Source: Wurfbainia villosa
Taxonomy: Eukaryota; Streptophyta; Magnoliopsida; Zingiberales; Zingiberaceae
Direction: 5' to 3'
NCBI GenBank assembly: GCA_025175895.1
Contig: CM045988.1
Coordinates: forward strand, 93,221,137 to 93,285,136
DNA length: 64,000 nucleotides
A program made the position numbers and the translations under genes. The stretch's first letter is position 1; each line of letters begins with the position of its first letter. Shown here one piece after another: positions 46,181-56,639 of this stretch. Below the pieces are notes generated by a model. It saw only the letters and a program-made list of their open reading frames with translations. It did no database searches and had not been told where the DNA came from.

Positions 46181-46872
46181 TAGCCGTCCCAAACTGCAAG
46201 TTGTGCAGAGGCTTAAATGACAAAGATTAGATAAATAATTTGCGTCCGAGCCTTCTTAAAGAAATCAAGATTCCAACTCTAGCTTTACTGTTACTTCCCC
46301 TCTTGCACACGCATACGAGAATCATCTCCCACATACCCAAAAATGAAGGAATGATGGCTCAAGAATGTCAAATGTCTTAATATTATTCTCTACAGGCAGG
46401 AAAAGTTGTGAAAAATCAAGAGTGATTGAATAGACAAAAAAAAGTCCGATAGATTGAGATCAATCAGATAATAAGTGAGGTGAGAATTAACTTTAAAATA
46501 AAATTAATTACGGAGACATCGATTGATTGGAGTTATTCTTCAGTCAATTAACACGTGATAGTCGGATATTCAGACAACACTTCTAAAAACTTATAATCTT
46601 GGAAAATCAATCTTTATTTATTATTTATTAGTACAAATCTATTTATCATTCCTCTCATACGAAACTATAACATCTATTTAATAAGAAAGAAATTTTTTCA
46701 ATGACCGTCATATTTTTTGATGATTTTGACCGTCATATTTGTTTCCCAGTTGCAAGTAAAATATTCAATATGTCTCTGTAAACTGGCACATAACATCTTG
46801 TCGCTCGTATCACACTGATTCGACCCCCTCCCGCTCCTCTTTCTTAAATTTCGGATCCGAACCGTATTTTGC
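46181..46872. other. Intergenic DNA upstream of the UPF3-like exon
   Basis: No gene is recognised. A GACCGTCATATTT word is repeated at about 46702 and 46728. Confidence 0.4.
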
Positions 46873-47044
46873 AGGGTGTCGATTTCCCGTCGAATTGGAG
46901 GCGTTTCTGGGGTCGAGTACATCAAGTTAACCTCCTACCGGACGAAGGTTGTGGTCCGGCGGTTGCCGCCTTCGATGTGGAGCAGATTGACGGCAGGTTC
47001 GCCGGCCGCTATGATTGGTTCTGTTTTCGCCCCGGGAAGAATAG
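46873..47044 (+). pseudogene. UPF3: UPF3-like first exon fragment (nonsense-mediated decay factor)
   Basis: UPF3 is a conserved RNA-binding factor of nonsense-mediated mRNA decay and of the exon-junction complex pathway. The plus strand reads TKVVVRRLPPS (from 46942), the start of its Smg4/UPF3 domain. In a different frame it then reads EQIDGRFAGRYDWFCFRPGK and NR before a GTAAGT donor at 47045. Compared with the family, about five codons and the frame are lost between LPPS and EQID. No initiator Met in the usual position and no later UPF3 exons were found downstream. I read it as a broken or transposed copy of the first exon. Confidence 0.65.
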
Positions 47045-47670
47045 GTAAGTGGGCGTCGTTATTCGTTTTTTAAAGAAAAGTTTCTTTTCGAATTCCTGGT
47101 CTTTGTTATTTTGAATGACATTTCATAGTGCTGTATGGGGTTTGTTGGTAGTTTTATCGGCGTGATAGAAAACGGGGTCCTTGGTTAGCTTGCCGGTGAT
47201 AATTGGATTACGTGGTTAATACTGGGTGTTGACGCCCTATTTCACAGCCTCTCTGTTTGGATTATACCTTTATCTGGATCTTGTTACCGTGGAGCAATCT
47301 GGATTTGCTCTTTGTGCTTCTGTTTATTCTTCACAATTGATGCCTAAGTTTCCCTTTATTTGTAATCACAAATTTGAAGTATTCGAGCTGCTTATGATTC
47401 TTTGTAATCACAATTGATGCACCTGACTGAATTAAGTCAATCCGCTCGATTCTTAATTACTTGTATTATCAATTCCATAAGTCGGCATCAGCACTATTAT
47501 GATAAACCTCTGTCTTTGTGCTTAGCTTGCCTATGAGAATCTGTTCTGCTTATGATCTATTGTCAGGTTAGTTCAGTGTCATGCCTTATTTGACTAAGGA
47601 TATGCAGTTAAAATTTACAATATAACACTATATTGGTTTTGGTGGTTTGCAGTTAGCATAACTCTTATTA
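47045..47670. other. Intron-like DNA after the UPF3-like exon
   Basis: T-rich sequence resembling a plant intron (TTGTTGGTAGTTTTATCGG, GCTTGCCGGTGATAATTGG). No further exon matching UPF3 was recognised. Confidence 0.4.
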
Positions 47671-47673
47671 GGA

Positions 47674-47960
47674 TAGCCAAATGCCAAGCCTCATCATCAA
47701 GCATGTTTATTCCAATTATTTGGGGTTGACTATGTCGATGTTATCTCTCCGTTGAGTTTTATGTAAGAATATTTCACTTGTAATATTTTAATAAATGAAA
47801 TAATTTTTATTATACTAAGTAAAGTTTTCTTTTATCTCCCTCTTCAACTTATACCTCCCCACTTAAATTCATTCGACTCTTATTTTTTCTATAATATTTA
47901 TAGACTTTGAACACTATATCTATTTTCCTGATTGAGAAATGAAGTGAAATATTGGTTGAT
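47674..47960. repeat. Dispersed plant repeat with TTTGGGGTTGACTATGT core
   Basis: The segment AAGCCTCATCATCAAGCAT, then CCAATTATTTGGGGTTGACT, and later CTCCCTCTTCAACTTATACC resembles a widespread plant interspersed repeat built on a 'TTTGGGGTCGGCTAYRTGG' core. I cannot give its class without a repeat search. Confidence 0.4.
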
Positions 47961-48026
47961 TTATTATGCTACTAGTCATGCCATATTGAAGAAGGGAAGA
48001 ACTAAACTTTAAAAGACTGGGAGATT

Positions 48027-48280
48027 ATTTCATTTGATACAAGTGCCCAATATTGGGGGTGGAATGGAAAAGTTTCCCGAGATATAAGTCTCTGACTCAA
48101 GACAAACAGTGTGTGAAGGAGTAGTGAGCTTGTCTAAGTAATCCTGCATAACTTTAATATCTGAAGTGATCTGGGAAATGTCTTTGAAATCAATTGCATA
48201 AGCCTGGAAGTAATTGATGTCAGTCATCATCTCATTATCTGTTTTGCAGCAATTGGAAGAGATTACCAATCACGTCATTA
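48027..48280 (-). pseudogene. Coding-like fragment, unknown protein C-terminus
   Basis: The minus strand stays open for about 80 codons with natural-looking composition: DNEMMTDINYFQAYAIDF, KDISQITSDIKVMQDYLDKL, ESETYISGNFSIPPPILGT and a stop after TCIK. A TGA lies just upstream. It may be the last exon or a captured piece of a host gene. I do not recognise the family. Confidence 0.3.
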
Positions 48281-48854
48281 ACTCCAGAGATACTGGTGAA
48301 AATATTATAAAACAGATCTTGAGCCTTGTGTGATTTCTATTTGTTGGTTATGTTGATATTTTAAGATTGCATTCGATATGTCATACTTCATGAATTGGAA
48401 TGTTGGGTTGCTATGAAGCAACACCAATAAAAATCAATGCAGGAGAGATGAAATTCTAAAATGTCTTAGTAGAGATAGTTACTATAGAGTCTAAAATAGA
48501 TAAATACAATATCTTAGAGTTTAATTAAGTGCGACTCTAATAGATAATAAACTGTGTGATGGTAAGTAAATTGGTTATAATGAAAGGTGTGAAGGATAAA
48601 GAGAGAGGAGGGAAAAAAAAGTTGAATGCTAAATAGATTTGAGACATTCAGATATTACTAGATATATAGTCTGGCATCATAAGTTCAACGCAGTGATAGG
48701 ATCTGTGTTGGTAATCCAAATAATTGAGACTCATAAGGTTAATTTGATTCTATGTTCATTGTATATACCTATGAATAAACAGTGGGAAATGGCAAGTACC
48801 TTTGTTATAGTATTATCAGTATTACTGATTATTGATAGCGTATTTACTATTTAG
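48281..48854. other. AT-rich DNA without recognised features
   Basis: Nothing supported on either strand. The last bases form a plausible acceptor (TTTACTATTTAG) for the exon candidate that follows. Confidence 0.4.
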
Positions 48855-49101
48855 GTTCTCATGGGCATGTCGGCCGTTGTGGATCATTACACATTCCAAA
48901 GGATGTGGATAGCTCTCTGCACCTTTCATAAGGGAAGAATTCCAAGAGATCAGGTTCCACTGTATTTGGTTCACATGAGGTGAAATATACAGAAACAGTG
49001 ATATTGGATTAGTGCAATTTCATATGCTTACTCTTCTCAAATAATGTGCAGAGACACGAGTTCAGAAGTCAGGTTCAGCTTCATGAATTTTTTACTGATT
49101 G
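48855..49101 (+). other. Two candidate exons of an unknown gene
   Basis: Exon candidate 48855-48979 follows TATTTAG, reads VVDHYTFQRMWIALC, TFHKGRIPRDQVPLYLVHM, and ends before GTGAAA. The second, 49052-49101, follows TGTGCAG, continues in phase as RDTSSEVRFSFMNFLLIG, and ends before GTATGT. No in-frame stop occurs across the join. The family is unknown to me, and no start or end exon was found. The gene, if real, may be broken. Confidence 0.35.
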
Positions 49102-49109
49102 GTATGTTT

Positions 49110-50270
49110 TATCCCAAAGTTGATCTATATATATTGTTCACTTGGACTTTTTCTGGCATTATTGAGTCTGCTAGTTTTATTTTTTAAGTAAAAAAGTTGG
49201 CTATCATAGAGAAACTATCATCAAAGTGAAACATAGCAAATCAGTTGTGCGTATTTTTTTTTATGTTTAAGATCTTTAGTATGGAAAATTCATTGGGTAG
49301 TTGTTCAGTTTGCTTGCACTGTCCATCATATTTTTATTCTGCAACCTTTAAGCTGTTAGGTAGTTAGTTGCAACTCCTCAACAGGTCATGCATATATGTA
49401 TGCTTTCTTGTATTATTGTTATTTCTTCCTAATCTTTTTAAACTGTGGGGTGCATGCCATGGTGCAGATTTGTCCAATTGGCGATGTTTTTATTTGGAGC
49501 TAGCTCTTACTTGTGAGTTCTTGACGCCGCAAAGCGTAGTGGGAAGGTCTCTTTGGCTGAATACGGCTTGAAATAGGCTATTCCCCAATTGCTCTTTGGC
49601 TGAATACGTCTCATCTTCCACTTTTTATTGACGAATCTCTGTCAATTTGAAACTAATCTGTTGCTCGTAGCAAAACGTAATAATGATCATGTCAAATGTC
49701 CTGATCGACCTTCCAATTTAATGAAAGATGCATGATAATTGATAAATCACGGGGACTTTGTCTTGACATAGTAATCTCTTTACAGGAGGGAGATCAAGAA
49801 TTTAACAAAGCATTTTGCATATATTACAAATTGATCTAAAAATCTCAAGTGACAAGCACTCTTGTAAATACCAACTGCACCCCCGGGTTAAACTAATCTG
49901 CTTCTTCTTATTAACTCCTGTGGTGACATCAGATTGATTTATTACAATCTCTAGTTCCATTAATTGATATAAAGGTGATAATGTTCGGTGTCTCTCAATG
50001 CACTCCATGATAATATGAAGGGAGGTAAATCACAAAGTCAATTTATAGCCGATCACCATATGATTATTTAGGTGGGAGGAATTGTCTCCGTGAGCATGCA
50101 TATGTCGAAAATTGATTTTTATTTATTTGATGCAAATCTACCATCTGATGATTATCGTGACATAAGACTACAATCTCTTGTTAATTCCATGTATCTTATC
50201 ATCAGAAGTTGTCATGATAAAGAAAAATTGAAATCAAGATTTCAGTTGCAAGGAAACCACGGGAGGCACG
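49110..50270. other. Intergenic DNA left of the CACTA element
   Basis: No gene is recognised. A short TTGTCTTGACATAGTAATC-type stretch near 49755 and scattered AT-rich runs are unremarkable. It joins 59403 across the CACTA element at the ACG duplication. Confidence 0.4.
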
Positions 50271-50273
50271 ACG

Positions 50274-50690
50274 CACTACAAAAAAACTGCTTTTTGGCGA
50301 CGAACTTTGACAACGAAAATAATTCGTTGCAAATCTGCAACAAATTTTGTGACAAATTTTATGTTTCGTCGCAAATTTGTAACGAAATTTCCGACGGAAA
50401 AAAATTTGTTGCAAAAATTATAAAATTTCTAACATTTAAATTTCGTTGCAAAATTCGTCGCAAATTGGCGACGAAAATTATTTTTCGTCGCCAATTTGCG
50501 ACGAAAAAATAAATTCGTCGCATATTTCTGCAACGAATTTAAAATTCGTTGCAAAATCTGCGACGAAATTTTTTTCGTTGCAAATTCTGCAACAAAAAAT
50601 AAATTCGTTGCAAAAATTTGCGACGAATTTATTTTTTCGTCGCAAATTGGCGACGAAAAATAATTCGTCGCAGATTTTTATTTTATTAAA
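50274..50690. repeat. Left terminal and subterminal repeats of the CACTA element
   Basis: Inside the CACTACAAAAAA terminus there are more than a dozen copies of GCGACGAA, GCAACGAA or their complements, often as close inverted pairs such as TTCGTCGC-CAATTT-GCGACGAA. Such subterminal repeats are the transposase binding region in En/Spm-type elements. Confidence 0.9.
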
Positions 50691-51300
50691 AAAAAATTAA
50701 AAACAAGTTCTCGTGAACGAGTTTTTTTTAAATATTTTGCAACAAATCCGTGGATTCATTGCAAATTTGCAACGAATCTGTGGATTCGTTGCTAATTTTG
50801 CAACGAATCTCGGATTCGTTGCAAACTCTTATTTTTAGAAAAAAAAATTAAAAATTCTTCGAAGCCGGTTAAGTGACTTAGAGAGTTCGGAATGAGATGA
50901 AACAAGTTCTATGTGTTAGTCTAGTTCCCCTAATTATATATATATTTTTAAAAATCAATTTTACTGAAAATATTGCGATACGTGATTTTTTGAACGTGAA
51001 TTAGATTTCTCAGACAGACCGATATTCAAAAATGCCCGGAATAAAATTTTTTTGACGATATTTATATAATGAGGAGAACTAGACGAACATATTGGCACTG
51101 ATTTTATCTCATTCGGAGATCTGTAAGTTAGTTAACAAGTTTCAAGTATTTTAATTATTTTTAAATAAAAAATTATTAGCAACGAATATGTGGATTCGTT
51201 GCGATTTTAAAGTTTTTTAAAAAAATTATTTGCAACGAATCCATGGATTCGTTGCAAATTTGCAACGAATCCAAAGATTCGTTGCAAAGTTTCCCCTTTT
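50691..51300. repeat. Inner left region of the CACTA element with sparse GCAACGAAT repeats
   Basis: Further copies occur in the form GCAACGAATC(C)-ATGGATTCGTTGC, some forming perfect inverted pairs (near 50765-50800 and 51235-51280). They differ from the outer set by the adjoining CCATGGATT-type spacer. Otherwise AT-rich, without a gene. Confidence 0.7.
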
Positions 51301-51938
51301 CCAACCCAATGCCCTAATTCCCGATGTCCTAATTAATTCATCTCCTCGCGTCGCGCCCGACATCCTCCGCCGCGAGCGGCCGCGACGCCATGGCCGTCGC
51401 CCACGAACCGCCGTCCCGCGAGCCGCGGCCCCGCCGTGCAGCTGCCGCTAGCCTCGTCGCCGCGTTCCCAGTGCCGAGCGGCCGTCCGGCCATGATGGTC
51501 GCCGCGACCAGCCCGCCACCCGAGCCCGCCGCCGGCGGCCATGGCCAGACGCCGCGCCGCCACCTCCCGCGAGTGCGCGGCCCGTGGTCGCCGCACTGCT
51601 CGCCGCCGCCGAACCCGCGCCGCCCATGAGCCGGAAGGCCGCCATGGCCCGTCGCTGCCCTCGTCGCCGCATGCCCTGGCCGCGAGCCCACATCGCCACG
51701 AGGCCGCCCGGTAGCCGGTGAGCCGTCTGGCCGCGATCCACCCGCCATTGTCAGAGTTAGCGTAGCCACGCGCATACCGGCCGGCCACGAGTTCTGAGCG
51801 GTCGCCGTGAGCCGAGCCGTCGGCGACCACCCACCCTGCCCTCGCCCGTGACCGCCCGCCAAGACCACGAGGCCGCTGTCGCGAGTTCAGACCCTCAGAG
51901 TTCGTGAGCCGCACATCGCCGCCATGACCGCGATCAAG
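51301..51938 (+). other. GC-rich 5' block of the CACTA element
   Basis: This CpG-rich block is unlike the AT-rich rest of the element. Long frames exist on both strands as a result of composition (Arg/Ala/Gly-rich), without any recognised domain. It is followed by AAGAG|GTTTAT, a possible donor, and the transposase exon begins after an ACAG acceptor at 52660. It may therefore be an untranslated first exon and promoter of the transposase gene. Confidence 0.5.
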
Positions 51939-52660
51939 AGGTTTATAAAAAATTTGACTAATTTTAAATTCGTTCTTTTAGGTTATATGTTTTGTCTATT
52001 GGAAAGTGTTAAAACCTATTTGCATTGCCTTTTAAATGATACTTTATGGATAATAGTTTCTATTGAAATTATGTTTGTTAGGATTCAATTAATGTTAAGT
52101 TTCGCAAATGCATCACGCCTAATTAAGCTTATGTTGAGACCGTACAAATGTCATTAGTATTCTCTTAAACACCAAGATTGAGACTTATATTCATCAAGGC
52201 ATCTTTGCTTCCGCAAATTATTATATGTATTTAATTGTGATTGGAAAGAAAATCAATGTTTTCATTTCCAGTTGAATGCATATCATAATTTGGGAAGCTG
52301 ACTTCCAAATGCAGTATTTTAAGATGATAATTATTTTAATTTAGGGTGTTAAGTAGATTTTGTATGTTTTAATCTAAAAAAGAGAATACTTCTGGTACGA
52401 GTTTATATTGATTTATTAAGAATTTATTATTTTTGTAGTTTGTTTAGATTGAGGTCTATAACATAGAGTAATTCTTCAATGTTTATCTTAAAGTAATAAA
52501 AGTCCTCTATTTTTTATAGTGATTTCTTTTTCTCTATGCTAGTATTTCTTCGTCTCTGTTTAAAGATAGTTAAACATAGTGAATTCATATGTGAACTAAC
52601 TGTATATTCATATTATTGTATTTGCTAGGAGGTTTTATTAATATAATTTATTGAAAACAG
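51939..52660 (+). other. Probable first intron of the CACTA transposase gene
   Basis: T-rich DNA without a gene, ending TTATTGAAAACAG just before the coding exon. The donor is inferred at 51939 and is not certain. Confidence 0.4.
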
Positions 52661-52665
52661 ACATA

Positions 52666-55600
52666 ATGCAGCGTGAAAGAAGTTGGATGTATAATAGGAA
52701 TTTACCTAAACGTCGGGGTTTAATTGATGAATTTATGAGTGGGTTGAAAGAGTTTTTAAATTTCGCATCTAGTAATGTTGAGTTTATGGATGGTAATTAG
52801 ATAAGGTGTCCGTGCAGAAAGTGTCACAATGGTAGATTTTTACCGTCTAGCAAAGTTTCAGAGCATCTTTGTAGATTTGGTTTTACTGTAAATTACTATA
52901 ACTGGACATGTCATGGTGAACCATTTATATCTGATGAGGATTATCATAGACACAACACACAAGTCTCTAGGGATCAAAGTTATTATAATCAATTAAATCC
53001 ATATCAGAGGATGATATATGATGTAGTGGGCCCGAATTTGATTCCCCGATCAAGGTGCGACTTGAGTTATCCTCCAACAGTTGAGCAAATGTTTACTAAT
53101 GCATCACCCTTGGAAGAGGTACAAGTAACAGATATCGGTGAAAATATGAATAATAAAGCATATCTCAAATTTCAGGAGGTGTTGAGTGCTGCAGATGAAC
53201 CATTATGGGCTGATTGTGAGACTCACACTAAACTAACGTTCACCGCAAGACTGTTGAATGTCAAGGCAGAGCATAATGTGTCTGAAGATTGTTTTAATAA
53301 TTTTATTCAAGCTTTTGAAGAGGCATTGTCGCATGATCATATACTGCCCAATGATTTGTACAGTATGAAAAAACTGATGAAAGAATTAGGTCTTCCAGTG
53401 GAAAGAATTGATGTGTGCAGAGATGGTTGTATGTTATATTGGGGAGATGATGCAGATGTAGATGTTTGTAAATTCTGTAATCAAGATAGGTACAAGAGCA
53501 CTAGTAGGAGGCAGCAACGACGTAAATCATATAGTCAGTTATTTTATTTGCCTTTAACTCGTAGGTTACAAAGGATTTATGCATCAAAGACAACTGCTAA
53601 ACACATGACTTGGCATGCAAATCATCGAACAGAAGAGGGACTAATGTGTCATCCATCAGATACAGAGGTGTGGAAAAATTTTGATAGAACATATCCTGAT
53701 TTTGTGAAGGAGACTCGAAATATTAGGTTAGGTCTCTGTGCTGGCGGATTTGCTCCATTTGGTAAATCAGGAAGACACTATTCTTGTTGGCCAGTTATAT
53801 TAACTCCGTATAATCTTCCGCCTGGGATGTGCATGAAAACACCGTATATGTTTTTAACATTGGTTGTGCCTGGCCCAAAAAATCCGAAGAAGTTAATAGA
53901 TGTTTATATGCAACCATTGATTGCAGAGCTAAAACAACTATGGGATGAAGGTTTTCCTACATACGACGTTCATACTAATCAGATGTTTGTAATGAAGGTT
54001 TCTCTTCTTTGGACCATAAATGACTTTCCGGCTTATGGTATGCTATCAGGTTGGAGTACTGCAGGGATCTTAGGATGCCCAATATGTATGGAGAGATCAA
54101 AGTCGATTAGATTGAAACATGGTAAGAAGCCGAGTTATTTTGATTGTCATAGACAATTTTTACTACTAAATCATAATTTCAGAAGGAATAAAGATGAATT
54201 CACTAAGAATCGAATTGAAAGAACACCTCCGCCATTGAGATTGACAGGTCAAGATATTTGGTACAGAGTGCTTCACTTTCCATCTGTTATTGAAGAGCCA
54301 CATGGTACAACTTATGAATATGGAAGCAACCATAAATGGACTAAACGAAGTATATTTTGGGAGTTACCGTATTGGTTTAGTAATTTGATTCATCATAATC
54401 TCGATGTTATGCATATTAAGAAGAATATTTTTGATAATCTGATAAATACAGTGATGGATATCACCGGAAAAATAAAAGATAATCTAAATGTAAGAAAAGA
54501 TATGCGACTCATTTGTAAACGACCCACCCTTGATGTTGATGAAAATAGTAGGGGACCAAAACCAAAGGCAGTTTATACATTGAATAAGGAACAGAGACGT
54601 GTTATTTGTGAATGGTTGAAATCATTGAGATTTCCTGATGGGTATGTTTCTAATCTTGGGAGATGTGTCGATATGAAGGAATGCAAATTGATGGGTTTGA
54701 AAAGTCATGATTGTCATATATTCATGGAAAGACTAATTCCTATTGCTTTTAAAGAACTCTTACCGAATTTTGTATGAGGTGCCATTACAGAGTTAAGTAT
54801 TTTTCTTCATGATATATGCTCAACAGTTTTGGGATATTCACACATGGAGAAGTTAGAGAGAGACATTCCAATCATTTTGTGCAATTTAGAAAGGATTTTT
54901 CCGCCAACATTTTTTGATTCAATGGAACATCTTTTGGTTCACTTGCCATATGAGGCCAAAGTTGGAGGATCAGTTCATTATCGATGGATGTATCCTTTTG
55001 AAAGGTATAATTTGCATATTCTATACTTCGTTATTATTGCATAAAAATTTATAATTTTTTTATATATTGATTTCTAATACAATTTGTTATATTACAATCA
55101 GATTCTTATATCATTTGAAGAAAAAAGTGAAAAATAAGGCACATGTTGAAGCCTCTATTGTGAATGCATATATTATGGAGGAAGTAACAACTTTTGCATC
55201 ATATTATTTTGAGCCTCACATTCAGACCAAAAGACGGAAATCCGGAAGGAATGATGAAGGTCTTGTCGATCCCAATTTGAATTCATTCTCAATTTTTAAT
55301 TATCTTGGTCGACCAAGTGGACCGTGTAAGCAACGATACTTAACTAATCAAGAATGGCGGACAGCCCAGACATATGTTTTACTTAATTGTCCAGAAGTAT
55401 CGTCATATTTCGAGTTAGTATATATTTCTTATTTCTTCGTTAAGTGTTATTTTTTTAATGTTATAATTCAATTTTTTATTATAGGATTTTCCAAAACTTA
55501 TATTCTGAAATCCCGACACGTGATTTTGATCACTTCTGCGATCAAGAATTTGCACCATGGTTCAAATCATATGTAAGCAGTTTTAATTACCTAATTTTTG

Positions 55601-56355
55601 TTTACACATATCTTAGCTTTTAAATAAATATCATTTTCATTTGAGTATAGGTTTATGCTAATCAAACTCACGTTCAGCAAGAATTGCTAATCCATCTATC
55701 ATGGGGTCCAAAAGCAATGGTACGCACTTGGCCAGTATATTTCATAAACGGCTATAATTTTCATACTCAAGAATATGGAAATGGAAAGAGTACAATGAAT
55801 AGTGGAGTATGTGTTCAGTCTTCCAATAATGGAGGTGCAAGCAATGAATTTTATGGTTTGCTGGATGAAATTATAGAGATTGAATATCCTGGTCCAGAAA
55901 TGCGAGTTATCTTATTTATGTGTCGATGGTTTGACCCCGTCAGAGGGATGAAGGTGCATCCACAGTATAATTTGGTTGAAATAAATCATAAAAGATTGTA
56001 TAAGAGATATGAACCATTTATTTTGGCACAACAAGCGATTCAAGTTTTCTATGCTCCATATCCTAATTTGAAACGTGACAAAAATGATTGGTGGGTTGTT
56101 TGTAAAACAAAAGCACGGAAAAAAATTGAAGAGCACTGGCAAGACATTGCATATCAACAAGACAAAGTTACAAATATGTTTCATACCGAGGAATATATTA
56201 TTCCAACGTTACGAGATCCCAGCGGAGTAGTGATGAACGTGGATACAACTGAAATTGATGATGATGAGGAGGAGGAGGAGGGGGAGGAGGACGAGGAGGA
56301 GGAGACCGATGAGGATGAGAAAGATGATAATGAGGACTTTGAATTTCACGCCTAG
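52666..56355 (+). pseudogene. CACTA transposase, TNP2 type (four coding exons, two nonsense codons)
   Basis: The catalytic transposase of En/Spm-type elements. Exons: 52666-55004, 55102-55413, 55485-55572 and 55651-56355, all with GT-AG borders and matching phases. Exon 1 holds the N-terminal zinc-containing domain (IRCPCRKCHN), NDFPAYGMLSGWSTAGILGC and the hallmark HHNLDVMHIKKNIFDNLINT of the Transposase_21 family. It continues into a DUF4218 region (HLLVHLPYEAKVGG, RWMYPFERFLYHLKK). Exons 3-4 give EFAPWFKSY and a DUF4216 region (FFMCRWFD-like LFMCRWFDPVRG), ending in a long Asp/Glu tail. Codon 45 is TAG (52798-52800). A TGA at 54775-54777 replaces a tryptophan. Otherwise the frame is intact, so inactivation may be recent. 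Confidence 0.93.
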
Positions 56356-56639
56356 GTAAGTTTTTTATATATAATTTTAGTTTTAAACTATAAATTTACC
56401 AAATTTCTTAGCTCAATTATTTGTTTATATACTGTCTCATTGTTAAATTTATATCTTTTGTCTATGTATGTTGTGTATATTTTGTTCTTATAGGTTATCA
56501 GAGGTGACATCATCGTAGCTTCTCGCACTCTCTCAGATCTTCATTATGAATATTGTAAGTTTTTCATGTTCTTCATTAAGCATCAAAGTTTTATTTTCTT
56601 TATTCTAATTTTGATTTTGGTTGATAGTTTCGACGTGGA
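56356..56639 (+). other. Spacer between the two CACTA genes
   Basis: AT-rich sequence with a possible short exon (after TTCTTATAG, about 56495-56551, VIRGDIIVASRTLSDLHYEY) before GTAAGT. It probably belongs to the second gene's 5' part, but no start can be fixed. Confidence 0.4.

Noticed and set aside
51333..51914. 193-codon minus-strand frame in the CACTA 5' block
   Set aside because: Gly/Arg/Ala-rich product of composition, antisense to the transposase gene and overlapped by equally open frames.
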